NCBI RefSeq assembly: GCF_900019265.1
Contig: NZ_CYGX02000059.1
Span: forward strand, 1 to 64,000
Direction: 5' to 3'
DNA: 64,000 nt
Source: Paraburkholderia ribeironis
Lineage (GTDB): Bacteria; Pseudomonadota; Gammaproteobacteria; Burkholderiales; Burkholderiaceae
The translations under genes and the position numbers were made by a program. Every line of letters begins with the position of its first letter. The stretch's first letter is position 1. The notes under the pieces are model-generated. The model saw only the letters and a program-made list of their open reading frames with translations, was not told the DNA's origin and searched no databases. Below are positions 20,201-28,407 of this stretch, piece after piece.

Positions 20201-23200
20201 TCGTCGTACGAGACGAAGCTGTTCGTCACCGAGCCATCGCCGCCGATGTTCGCGCCCAGCGCCTCCAACTGCGACACGTTCACCGCGTCGGTGCTGTTCG
20301 TGCCGTTGGCCACGTTGACGATCTGGCGCTCCGCACCGGCCGCTCCCACCGACACCGTGTTGACACGGTCCGCCACCGAGTTTGTACCCAGCGCCACCGA
20401 ATTGGCTGCCGTAGCACTCGCTGCGCCGCCGATAGCGACCGAGTCCACGCCGGTTGCCGACGAATCGTCGAGCGACGAATTGGTGTGGAAATACTTGATA
20501 CCACCACCATCGACAACGATGTTGTTGACGATGTTGGTCACGTTGGTGACGTTGCCCGCGACGTTCGCCAGGTCACCGGCTACGTTCGCCACGTTTGCGT
20601 TCGTCTCGGAGAGCTGGCTGCCGTTGACCGCCTCCATGCTGTCCGGCGAAAGATCACCCGCCTTCACGTTCGCGATCGTCGTGCCATTCGCACCCTTTAA
20701 CGTGATCGCATCGAGCGTGGTGTCGTCGTACGCGACGAAAGAGTTGGTGACGTCGCCTGTTGTTGGGTCGACGTTCAAGCCAGCGTCTTTCAATTGCTTG
20801 AGATTCACGGCCTGGTCGTCGGCCGTCGCAGCGGCCACGTTAGCGACCGTCACCGGCGTACCCGTACTACCCAGCGTCAGACCGGTGTGCGCGGGCGTAT
20901 CGTATTGCACCGAGTTGGCCGTTGCAGCCGCGAGGGCTGTGCCGACGTCGGCATAAGTCTGACCGCCGATCGTGAAACTCGGACTCTTGATCGTGCCATC
21001 GGGGTTCACCGCTGCGCCACCGCCGATCGCAGCGGCCACGCCCGACAGCTGGTTGACGTTCACCGCGTCGGTGCCGCTGGTGCCCGCTGCCAGGTTGATG
21101 ATCTGGCTCTGTCTGGTGGAGTTGCCCACCGAGACCGCGTTGGCACGATCGGCAATCGCGCCGGAGCCGATCGCCACGCTATTCGCGGCAGAGACCTCAG
21201 CGTTCACACCCAGCGCCACCCCGTTAGTGGCGGCTTGCCAAACGAACGACTTATAGCCAATCGCGACGGAACCGGCACTCGTGGAGCTGGCATACGCGCC
21301 CAATGCCAACGCATTGACCTGACTGGCACGGGTGTTGTAACCGATGGACACCGAGTTGTCGGACAGCGCGCCAACCGTTGCGCTCGCGCCGATGGCCGTC
21401 GAGTTCACCGACAACGCGCCCGCGCCCGAACCGACTGCGGTGCTGTCATCGCTGCCCGCCGCAGCACCTGCGCCGACGCCGAGTGCGTTGGTTCCAGTCG
21501 CGGCCGCCACCGGGCCGATCGCCATGGCATTGGTAGCGTTTGAAGCAGACGTGCTGGACCCTTGGGTCACGTTCGGACTCACTGCAATATAGTCCGTCAC
21601 CGGCACCGGAATCGCCCCCATCGACTTCACGCCACTGCTCGACGAGCCCAACGCCTGAGCTATCTGATACTCCATTTGGCCCACCGTAACCGCGTCGGTC
21701 GCATCCATACCGTCCGCGACGTGCGTGATGCGCATCTCCGCACCCTTGCTGCCGACCGACACCGTATAGGATGCGTCCGTAGTGGCGTTCACGCCGATCG
21801 CCGTGGAATTTTCGAACGTTGCGCTCGCGCCCGTGCCGATTGCGAGCGTGTTCACCTTGGTCGCCATCGCTCCGCCGCCAATCGCCACCGACTCACCACC
21901 GCTTACCAGCGCGGCGGGCGCGGTCGACACGACCTTGACATACTTCGCCGCGCTGACCAGATCGCCCGCGGCCGTGTTGAGCGCGAACAAAGCATCGCCG
22001 ACATTGTTGTACGTGGTACCGCTGATCAGATAACCCGGCGCGGTGATCGAGCCGTCCGAACTGACCGACGCACCGGCGCCCAGTGCCGAAGCCAGGCCAC
22101 TGGCCGACTTGTACAGCTGGTCGCCGTTCACTGCGTCATTGCTGCCCGATACGATCTGACCGGCTGCCAGGTTCTTCACGAGAACCGGTGGCGTGGGAGC
22201 GACTGTGCCACCGAGCGTGAGCGTGTCATGCGCTGGCGAGTCATAGATGACCGCATCGGGTCCGCTGCCAATCGAGGCATTGTGGATGGCCGTATTCATC
22301 TGCTGCACGTTGACAGCGTCGGTGTCTTGCGTGCCTTCTGCCACGTTGATGATCTGGCGCTGCACACCAGCCGCGCCCACCGACACCGCACTGTCACGAT
22401 CGGCCACCGAGTTCGATCCCAGCGCGACCGAGTTGTTTGCCGATGCGACGGCTGCGCCGCCGATCGCCACCGACTCCGTACCGACCGCCGACGAATCATC
22501 GAATGCCGAATTGGCATGGAAGTACCTGACGCCCCGATCGTAGAGGCCGTCCCCGATCTGCCCGACGTTCGCCGCGAGCGCGTCCAGGTCTTTGTTCGTC
22601 TTGTACAACTGGCCGCCGTTGACCGCTTCGTTGCTCGACGCGGACGAGATGTCGCCAGCCGCCACGTTGCGCAGCTTGACCGGCGCGCTGTCCGTGCCGC
22701 CGAGCGTCACCGTGTCGCGCGCAAGCGAGTCATACGCCACCGTGAGCGGCGAAATGCCGTTGGTCCAGTTGTTGACGATATTCGTCACGTTGGCGAGATT
22801 GCTCGACACGCCGGCGACGTTCTGATTCGTCTCGAACAACTGCGAACCATTCACGGCTTCCATACTGTGTGCCGACGAGATGTCGCCAGCCACCAGGTTT
22901 TGGATCTTCGTGCCGCGCGTGCCCTTGAGTGTGATCAGGTCCGACGTGGAACTGTCATATGCCACCGGGTTGTCGACGGGCGGGCGGAGCCCCGGATCAA
23001 TACCAGCGATCGCGGCATTCAACTGGTCCACGTTGACCGCGTCGGTGCCCGCCGAGCCTTCGGTCACGTTAGTGATCTGCCTCGTATACTGCGCTTTGCC
23101 GTCCGCGGACAGATAGCCGACCGACACCGCGTCGGGCCGAGCAGCAACCGAGCCTGCACCCAGTGCAACCGAATTGGTTGCCACCGCGACGGCATTCGCG

Positions 23201-23913
23201 CCGTATGCGCTGGAGTTGTCGCCGATCGCCAGCGATGACGGCCCGGAAGCAACTGTACTGGTGCCCAGTGCCCGCGCATCGGTCGACGCGTCACTCGACG
23301 GCGAGTTCGCCTGGAAATATCGCGTGTACTGATAAAGCTGCGCGCCATTGACCGCGTCCGCACTCCCCGACGAGACACCGCCCGCTGCCAGATCCGTGAT
23401 CTTGTTGCCGGTCATGCTCACGTCGTTGAGCATGCTGATGCCACCCATGCCCTTCAGTTCGAGCCGGCCGTCGTCATAACCGGTGACGCGCGCCGTGATG
23501 TTCGAACTGTTGAAGCCCCACGCGCCGTTGTCGGCTGCCGAGTTGTTCAACGAGAACGACATGCCGTTAGTGGACTCGCCGGTCGAGCTGCAGTCCATGA
23601 TGCCGACGGCACTCGACAGCGGCCCCCACGAAGACCCCACCCCGCCCACGCCGCCGGGGCACAACTCGAGACCACCGTTGCCGGTTGTCGCCTGGGCTGC
23701 CGCCATACCCGGCAACATGGCCACGCCGATGGCCATCGCGATCGGCATGAACGCTGCCTTGAGCGGAGTGGCCGGACGACTCGCGCTCTCCCCGCAGAGC
23801 GGGATTGTCTGGGAGGAGGCGGCTCCCGCGCCGCGATGGGTCCTGGCAGTCTCGGGCGCAGCGACCCACGTTCCTGAGACGTCATTCCAGACGCTGATAT
23901 ACGACTTGTTCAT
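17230..23913 (-). CDS. Giant trimeric autotransporter adhesin (YadA/Hia type, ESPR signal)
   Basis: The 2,227-residue product starts MNKSYISVWNDVSGTWVAAPE, the extended signal peptide region (ESPR) typical of large autotransporters, then a Sec signal ending PGMAAAQ. The passenger is built of YadA-like head repeats (such as SVAIGGGAMATK and NSTAIGVNA) alternating with neck/stalk segments (GTSGTDAVNVNQL). The last 75 residues form the trimeric beta-barrel anchor (AKGIASASALNIV, YRGYQAVGLGVSRW, GIGIVLGN). It should be displayed at the cell surface and mediate adhesion or aggregation. The ATG at 23913 is preferred because ESPR begins there and TAGGGA precedes it. The passenger carries a large internal duplication of about 685 residues. 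It is divergent from the Tad pilus operon. Confidence 0.95.
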   Translation of the reverse strand: MNKSYISVWNDVSGTWVAAPETARTHRGAGAASSQTIPLCGESASRPATPLKAAFMPIAMAIGVAMLPGMAAAQATTGNGGLELCPGGVGGVGSSWGPLSSAVGIMDCSSTGESTNGMSFSLNNSAADNGAWGFNSSNITARVTGYDDGRLELKGMGGISMLNDVSMTGNKITDLAAGGVSSGSADAVNGAQLYQYTRYFQANSPSSDASTDARALGTSTVASGPSSLAIGDNSSAYGANAVAVATNSVALGAGSVAARPDAVSVGYLSADGKAQYTRQITNVTEGSAGTDAVNVDQLNAAIAGIDPGLRPPVDNPVAYDSSTSDLITLKGTRGTKIQNLVAGDISSAHSMEAVNGSQLFETNQNVAGVSSNLANVTNIVNNWTNGISPLTVAYDSLARDTVTLGGTDSAPVKLRNVAAGDISSASSNEAVNGGQLYKTNKDLDALAANVGQIGDGLYDRGVRYFHANSAFDDSSAVGTESVAIGGAAVASANNSVALGSNSVADRDSAVSVGAAGVQRQIINVAEGTQDTDAVNVQQMNTAIHNASIGSGPDAVIYDSPAHDTLTLGGTVAPTPPVLVKNLAAGQIVSGSNDAVNGDQLYKSASGLASALGAGASVSSDGSITAPGYLISGTTYNNVGDALFALNTAAGDLVSAAKYVKVVSTAPAALVSGGESVAIGGGAMATKVNTLAIGTGASATFENSTAIGVNATTDASYTVSVGSKGAEMRITHVADGMDATDAVTVGQMEYQIAQALGSSSSGVKSMGAIPVPVTDYIAVSPNVTQGSSTSASNATNAMAIGPVAAATGTNALGVGAGAAAGSDDSTAVGSGAGALSVNSTAIGASATVGALSDNSVSIGYNTRASQVNALALGAYASSTSAGSVAIGYKSFVWQAATNGVALGVNAEVSAANSVAIGSGAIADRANAVSVGNSTRQSQIINLAAGTSGTDAVNVNQLSGVAAAIGGGAAVNPDGTIKSPSFTIGGQTYADVGTALAAATANSVQYDTPAHTGLTLGSTGTPVTVANVAAATADDQAVNLKQLKDAGLNVDPTTGDVTNSFVAYDDTTLDAITLKGANGTTIANVKAGDLSPDSMEAVNGSQLSETNANVANVAGDLANVAGNVTNVTNIVNNIVVDGGGIKYFHTNSSLDDSSATGVDSVAIGGAASATAANSVALGTNSVADRVNTVSVGAAGAERQIVNVANGTNSTDAVNVSQLEALGANIGGDGSVTNSFVSYDDAAKNKVTLGGVGATVPVLLGNLADGQIAASSDNAVTGRQLYNTAHSTAQALGGGASVLDDGTLSQPSYVIAGSPYADVGSALTAVDGELGQINTNFATNLKYVKVVSDSATAQASGSESIAIGGNAMATKSNALAIGAGASAGFANSTALGVNAVTDAENTLSVGSKGAEVRITHVANGIDATDAVNMAQWNDLQAQLLADTTSGVKSMMQSSNAVLSYIAVSSKVVAGANTTASDDLNTMAIGPVASATGDGALAVGGGSIAGSAGSTAVGSAAGVASINATAIGAGATVGALSADAVSIGYNARASAVDAIAVGTTASATSTGSVAIGYGSFVSQGATNSMAFGWHATANAADSVAIGSNSIADRANAVSVGNSTSQSQIIHLAAGTSGTDAVNVNQLSGVTAAIGGGASVNPDGTIKRPSYTIGGQTYTDVGAALVAAANFGGTGPADAVTYDTPAHTSVKLGNAGTPVTVSNVANGVADPDAVNVSQLKAMGANFDGNGNVSNAFVAYDDVTKSKITLGGATAPPVNLTNVAVGAVTSGSKEAINGSQLFGAMSSTAAALGGGSTVGSNGQVSKPTYTVGGGTYSGVDAAIGALNAAIVTGGNPDGVIYDTPAHDKLTLGNAATPVTIANVAAATTDDEAVNLKQLKDAGLNVDPTGNVTNPLVTYDDTSKTTLTFNPGGAPTQLKNVAAGTAATDAVNVGQMQTYVSDYVTNNGGGGGTANAVAYDDASKSKVTLGGAGSTTPVTLTNLANGTSATDAVTYGQFSSLQSQINNLARGDTGGGTYVNIGSPGSGGGTAAVASGSDAIAIGNGAAATGSGAIAIGKGAVTAGDNSVAMGAGATAPNANAVALGSNSTTDRDNSVSVGSAGAERQITNVAAGTQLTDAVNLGQLNNAMGGMNNTIHNVDRNAAKGIASASALNIVTPYLPGRTTMNAGIANYRGYQAVGLGVSRWNEKGTINYNLGVSTSGGNSTIVRAGIGIVLGN
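18420..22530 (-). repeat. Two tandem ~2.05-kb modules inside the autotransporter gene
   Basis: In transcription order, one module begins near 22530 (YFHANSAFDDSSAVGTESVA) and a second near 20480 (YFHTNSSLDDSSATGVDSVA). Both continue in the same order through a KYVKVVS segment, SVGSKGAE...RITHVA, SGVKSM, a long head-repeat block, a short NST.QSQII neck and GTSGTDAVNVNQLSGV. The spacing of equivalent landmarks is about 2,040-2,060 bp. Ends are approximate. Confidence 0.75.
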
Positions 23914-24659
23914 AAATTCCCTAAATGGAGGGCAAGCCCCGCTTGCAATTCGATTTGAGAAATCGTGCGCACACGCTTCCGGCAAAAAAACTGGCCGGCA
24001 CATTCAGGACTCGACCCAAATTTTTTCACGCGTGGTAAATCTAACCGGCGGCTTTATCCCTAAAAATCAGGAAACGCGGAAATCATGTAGGAAATATCTG
24101 TACGATCACGCGAGAAATCGCAGTCGGCGGCGCAAAGCAATCCCAGCTTGAATTGGGCAGATTTAAGCTCAAGCGGGAAATCGCGCGATCACGTGACAGC
24201 CGTCTCGTCTTTGCAACGGATCTGAATCGACAGGTATCGAAAATAGATCGATTACGGTAGATAGCGGCTGGCCGCGCATCGCGCCAGCATCGAAACGACC
24301 TCGCTGACAGCCTTGTCTGGCGGCCATTCCAGCGCATCGCCATGCACTGCGCATGCGTGTGCGGCAATAGCGAGACGCCAGAAGCGCAACCGCCCCGGCG
24401 TTCGCACAGTCATGCGCCGACGTTCGTCGCAATATTTAAATTGCTATAAATTTTTCGCGCCGCACAGTATGCGGAATAGTGTCATCGAGATTGGGAAATT
24501 TCGCAAATTTGCAAGATAGATCCATTTCTATACTTTGCCCTGACACTGTTGCTCGTGCATTTTTTGATAAACCTTTTCTTAGTCCACGTTTTTTCGGTAA
24601 CGGAAAAATCTGAACAACCGTGTCCAGCCTTCCGAATTAACGTCTTCAAAATTGAAATC
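23914..24659. promoter_or_regulatory. Divergent AT-rich control region between adhesin and Tad pilus operon
   Basis: This 746-bp gene-free stretch is AT-rich compared with its neighbours. Near the pilin gene it holds GCAATATTTAAATTGC (24427-24442 region, an imperfect palindrome), GAAATTTC (24495-24502), the perfect palindrome GCAAATTTGC (24503-24512) overlapping AAATTTGCAAGATAGA (24505-24520), and TATACT (24529-24534), a candidate -10 element. The same AAATTT/GCAAGATAGA sequence precedes the response regulator at 15064. The upstream side serves the autotransporter. Binding of the LuxR-type regulators here is inferred. Confidence 0.6.
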
Positions 24660-24935
24660 ATGAAATCCTCACCAATTCGCCAAAAGAATAAGCAACTGGG
24701 TCAAGGCATGACGGAATACATCATCATCGTCGCGCTGATCGCGGTGTCGGCCATCGGCGTGTATTCGCTGTTCGGCCAGACGCTGCGTAACCAGACGGCC
24801 GGCCTCGCTATTGAGATGTCCGGTCAGAACGCCCAGGGCAACATCGACAACGCGAAGAGCAACGCAAATACGGCAACGACGAACGCCGACAAGACGAAGA
24901 ACATGGGTACGTATAACGACAGCAACAACAACTAA
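24660..24935 (+). CDS. Flp-type major pilin candidate
   Basis: The 91-residue product has a prepilin leader ending KNKQLG (Gly14) followed by QGMTEYIIIVALIAVSAIG. Glu at +5 and Tyr at +6 after the Gly are the Flp-pilin signature, and the next 20 residues are hydrophobic. The rest is a short Asn/Thr/Lys-rich, Cys-free tail (NNN end), as for a polymerising pilin. It is the first gene of the Tad operon and probably the most strongly expressed. I chose the ATG at 24660 because the leader begins there; upstream in-frame codons are AT-rich promoter DNA. The ribosome site is weak. Confidence 0.85.
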   Translation: MKSSPIRQKNKQLGQGMTEYIIIVALIAVSAIGVYSLFGQTLRNQTAGLAIEMSGQNAQGNIDNAKSNANTATTNADKTKNMGTYNDSNNN

Positions 24936-24960
24936 TCTCGTCAGATTGGCGATATCCGTC

Positions 24961-26490
24961 ATGAAACGCTCTGCCCGCGAGGGCAGGGCCAGGCTCGCCA
25001 GCGCTAGCGGGCAGGCGCTGGTCCCTGCACTGCTGTTTCTTCTGGTCGGCTGCATCGGCCTGTACGTAGCGTTCAACTCGTTCCAGATGACTAGCGCCAG
25101 GATCAAGCTTCAGAACACGGCCGACGCCGCCGCATACAGCGCAGCCGTGCTTCAGGCGCGCGACTACAATTTCTCCGCATACACGAACCGGGCCATGATC
25201 GCCAATCAGGTCACCGCCGCGCAGGTGGTGGCCCTGAAATCATGGATCGACGAACTCGACGCGACTTACTCGCTGTCGGACCTCGACAAGACGATCAACG
25301 CAGTAGCGGATCACCCGGCGCTATGGAGTACGCCAAAACAGATCGGCAAAGCCGACATCGCGCCGGTGCGCGCCGCGCTCGACGCGCTGCTGCCTACCGT
25401 GGCCGCCAATATCGGCGTGCTCAATCGCGCGCTGAGCGTGGCGCAGGCCAACTATCACGCGGCGGTCTTCACCGCCGTCCCCGACACGGCCAACGCAATC
25501 GCACAGCTCAACCAGCCCGATACACGCGTCACCAGCGGCTACTTCACCAGTGCGCGCAATGCGGCGCAGCTGGCGGCGTGGACTTCGTACACCGCCACCG
25601 TGACGCCGGCCGGCACCGCCGGCCAGGATGACTTTGCCGATGTGGTGACGGACGCAGACACGCTCGACGGCCTCGTCAAGAATCGCGACTCGGTGCGCAG
25701 CGTCGCGCCGAACTTCCAGCAATTGAACGACAGCGCCAACAAAATCTGCGGCGCCAACAGCTCGTTCACCGTCAATGTGACGCACGACGGCGGCACTCAG
25801 CTACGTAGCGACAAAGCCGGCTGGCAGTCCATCGACGCGAGTACCGCGCACTTATGGATCAGCTGTATTGGACCGATCGAATCCGAAGCCGGTTATGGCG
25901 GCAGCGCCAACGGCAATATCACCAGCTTCATGGCCCATCCGCCGTTCGCGGCATGGCAGGACTGGCAAGGCTATGGCGGCTACTTCAACTTCGGCTACAC
26001 GGGTAGCGCGAGGCCCGGATGGCAGGTGCCGGACGCGATGGCCGAACAGTTCAGACTTGGCCCCGGCCCATCGCTCGATCCGGCCAACGGCGGCCTGCTG
26101 CCTTATCAGGAAGTGAACGGCACACCACTCGCCGCACAGGCGCCACGCATCACGATCGAAGTCACGCGCAACACCGACACGCTGATGAAGACCGTGGGCC
26201 TGCGTGGCAGCGGACACATGAATGTCGATCCCAACGCGGCTGGCGGCGCAATGCGCGCACTGTCGAGCGCGCACGCGTACTTCGTGCGGCCGGACGAGAC
26301 CTCGCCAGGCAACTCGATCATGGGTGGCCTGCTGAACGGCGATCAATGGGCACGCCCCGACCATAAGACCGAATACCCGAGCCTCTTCAGCCCGTACTGG
26401 CAAGCCGCGCTTGCGCCGGTCAGCGCAAGCGAACGCGCTGCGGCTCAGGCCGACCAGATCCCGCAAGCGTCGCAGGTTCAAGCGCAATGA
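24961..26490 (+). CDS. TadG-like pilus-associated protein
   Basis: The 509-residue product has the N-terminal TadG/TadE-like hydrophobic segment SGQALVPALLFLLVGCIGLYVA followed by LQNTADAAAYSAAV, a pattern of the 'putative Flp pilus-assembly' domain. Unlike the pilins, position +5 after the candidate leader glycine is Pro, so cleavage by a prepilin peptidase is doubtful. The remaining 450 residues are Ala/Gly-rich and face the periplasm; I see no von Willebrand A motif. It lies 25 bp behind the pilin gene, and its stop overlaps the next start (ATGA), so the genes are translationally coupled. Confidence 0.8.
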   Translation: MKRSAREGRARLASASGQALVPALLFLLVGCIGLYVAFNSFQMTSARIKLQNTADAAAYSAAVLQARDYNFSAYTNRAMIANQVTAAQVVALKSWIDELDATYSLSDLDKTINAVADHPALWSTPKQIGKADIAPVRAALDALLPTVAANIGVLNRALSVAQANYHAAVFTAVPDTANAIAQLNQPDTRVTSGYFTSARNAAQLAAWTSYTATVTPAGTAGQDDFADVVTDADTLDGLVKNRDSVRSVAPNFQQLNDSANKICGANSSFTVNVTHDGGTQLRSDKAGWQSIDASTAHLWISCIGPIESEAGYGGSANGNITSFMAHPPFAAWQDWQGYGGYFNFGYTGSARPGWQVPDAMAEQFRLGPGPSLDPANGGLLPYQEVNGTPLAAQAPRITIEVTRNTDTLMKTVGLRGSGHMNVDPNAAGGAMRALSSAHAYFVRPDETSPGNSIMGGLLNGDQWARPDHKTEYPSLFSPYWQAALAPVSASERAAAQADQIPQASQVQAQ

Positions 26491-27455
26491 GGCCCATCTA
26501 CCCGAACGCCACCGCGCAAGGCGGTCAGGCTATGGCGGAATTCCTCGTTGCCATGGTCATGGTCATGAGCGTGCTGCTGCTTGCCATCGTGATGCTCGGC
26601 AAGTTCAACGACGTGCGCAACCGCACGCTGATGAGTTCACGCTATGTCGCCTGGGAACGCACCGTGTGGACGGACAGCGAGGCCACGGATCCACAAAGTT
26701 GCATCGCTGGGGCCGAAAACGACACCACGAAGCCATGGGGATGCACCGTCTGGGCGACGAGCGGCGCCACGAAACCGCTGACCGGCGACCCGAGCACTAC
26801 TGAAGGATGGTCCAGCACCTACGGCAGCGCCGCGCTGAGCGTGAGCAAGTCGGACGCCGAGCTCAAGGGCGAAGTGATGCAACGTCTGATGGCAGGCGAC
26901 GGTGCGCCAATCGCCAGCACCGATCGCAAGCAGACCCAGCTGGCCGCGTCCCGGCCGTCCATGTGGCACGACTACGGCGGCAATCCTTTGCTGACCTCCA
27001 CGGACGACGTCGCGGTCGGCACCAGCGTGGCAGCCGATCCCGCGAGCGCCCAAAGCGGCGGCGCCCTCGCCCAGTGGCCCGTTCCCACCGCCACTGGCGG
27101 TCAATACGTCGCACACCTGAGCGTGCCGACCAGCACGCTGCAATCCGGCTTCGTCAGCATCTCAATCGCGCGCAACAGCGACGCGCTGAAGCGGCTCTTG
27201 CCGAAAGACGGTCTGCTGCCGGCATTCAGCGGTCTCACGTTCTCTGACACGAATGTGCTAATGACCAACGCCTGGGTGCCCGACGGTTCCGCCAGCAACG
27301 AAGCACTGTTCAGCCAGGCCGTGCCGGCGGTGAACGTCGCACTCGTGCCGTCCAGCGGCTATCTGGGGCTGCAAAAGTACGCGCCTGAGATTTCGACGCT
27401 TGAATTCGGCCGCATCCGGCAAGACGTCGTCCCGCCGAGCCGTTTGAATCAATGA
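26487..27455 (+). CDS. TadE-like minor pseudopilin, long form
   Basis: This 322-residue protein begins with a short leader ending AQGG (Gly13) and QAMAEFLVAMVMVMSVLLLA, so Glu lies at +5 and Phe at +6, the pseudopilin cleavage pattern. The hydrophobic helix is followed by VRNRTLMSSRYVAWERTVW, as in TadE-type proteins, then about 270 residues without a recognised domain. It overlaps the preceding stop and its own stop overlaps the next start by four bases. It probably forms part of the pilus tip or base together with the TadG-like protein. Confidence 0.7.
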   Translation: MRPIYPNATAQGGQAMAEFLVAMVMVMSVLLLAIVMLGKFNDVRNRTLMSSRYVAWERTVWTDSEATDPQSCIAGAENDTTKPWGCTVWATSGATKPLTGDPSTTEGWSSTYGSAALSVSKSDAELKGEVMQRLMAGDGAPIASTDRKQTQLAASRPSMWHDYGGNPLLTSTDDVAVGTSVAADPASAQSGGALAQWPVPTATGGQYVAHLSVPTSTLQSGFVSISIARNSDALKRLLPKDGLLPAFSGLTFSDTNVLMTNAWVPDGSASNEALFSQAVPAVNVALVPSSGYLGLQKYAPEISTLEFGRIRQDVVPPSRLNQ

Positions 27456-28180
27456 CATGCTTCCATCACCTCGCACGCGGCGCATGCCTCGCCAGCGCGT
27501 TGATGTCCGGTGTGCTGATCGCCGGTGCCGCGCTGGCTGGTAGCGCCTGCAACAAGACGCCCGTACCGCCGCAAAGCACCCTGGCGATCGGACGCGACAT
27601 GATCGTCAACGGTGTGCCCGCCTCGGTCGTCGGGATGCAGTTCGCCGGAACAACGGATGACGTGTCGAAGGCATTCCGCGATTTCTGGACTGGCGAAAAC
27701 GTGCCGGCGAAAGGTCAGCGCAATTCATCAGGACTACTGCTGAGTGCTTTGGACCGTCAATGCCTCTACGTGCTCAGCATTCCACCACAAGCGGAGGCCG
27801 GCCGCACGCGCGGTCTCATGAGCGTGATCCGGCTCGACAGCGACCAGGCCGGGCACCGGCTACCCGATTCCGCGGTTCCGCTGCCGGAAAACAGCAAGGT
27901 GGTTTCCGATATCGAGAGCCGCGATCCGCAGCAAACCGGGCGCACATGGTTGCTCGACATCCCTGGCGAGGCGCGCTGGAACGCGCAGCGCTACCGCAAC
28001 GATCTCGCGGCGCGCGGCTGGGTGAGCGTGGGCCGTCAGCCGGACTATCAGTTCAGTGGCAGCGTACACGCTGAAGGCACGGCATTCGCGATGCAGCGCG
28101 GCAGCGATAGCGTGGACGCGAGTTTTTCCGATCGCGACGGCAGGACCGTCGCAATCGTCAATGCAATAAGGAACCGTTGA
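27452..28180 (+). CDS. Hypothetical secreted protein in the Tad operon
   Basis: The 242-residue product has a signal peptide (ACLASALMSGVLIAGAALAGSAC) with possible cleavage near residue 30. A Cys pair (SACNKTP and RQCLYVLS) could form a disulfide. The middle contains SKAFRDFWTGENVPAKGQ and the end FAMQRGSDSVDASFSDRDGR. No family is recognised. Start and stop are tightly coupled to neighbours (ATGA overlap upstream, 1 bp downstream), so it belongs to the pilus operon. A role as periplasmic assembly factor is a guess from position. Confidence 0.65.
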   Translation: MTCFHHLARGACLASALMSGVLIAGAALAGSACNKTPVPPQSTLAIGRDMIVNGVPASVVGMQFAGTTDDVSKAFRDFWTGENVPAKGQRNSSGLLLSALDRQCLYVLSIPPQAEAGRTRGLMSVIRLDSDQAGHRLPDSAVPLPENSKVVSDIESRDPQQTGRTWLLDIPGEARWNAQRYRNDLAARGWVSVGRQPDYQFSGSVHAEGTAFAMQRGSDSVDASFSDRDGRTVAIVNAIRNR

Positions 28181-28181
28181 G

Positions 28182-28388
28182 ATGCAACCACCGGGGCGCT
28201 TCACTCACTTCGCGAGGCGACGTAGTCGGCAACGCGGCCAGACGTACGCGGAATACCTCGTCGTCACAACTGCTTTGATCGGCATTCTGCTGATCGCGTC
28301 GGGCGACACCGCCGCGCCGTTCGTGGCGCTCGTCTCCGGCTTGAAGTCGTTTTTCGGCGCTTACAGCTTCGCCCTATCGCTTCCCTGA
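28182..28388 (+). CDS. Second Flp/TadE-like small prepilin
   Basis: This 68-residue protein has a basic leader (FARRRSRQRG, Gly19), then QTYAEYLVVTTALIGILLIAS. Glu +5 and Tyr +6 after the Gly match the Flp-type cleavage site. The mature part would be about 49 residues, nearly all one helix, ending LSLP. It is smaller than the first pilin (24660) and is placed directly before cpaB, so a minor pilin or pseudopilin role is likely. Confidence 0.75.
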   Translation: MQPPGRFTHFARRRSRQRGQTYAEYLVVTTALIGILLIASGDTAAPFVALVSGLKSFFGAYSFALSLP

Positions 28389-28407
28389 CCGGCGACGGTC
28401 GATTGTC

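Noticed and set aside
18253..23238. Long plus-strand frames opposite the autotransporter gene (up to 558 codons)
   Set aside because: They arise from the repetitive, GC-rich coding strand; their products are Arg/His-rich and repeat in step with the adhesin modules.
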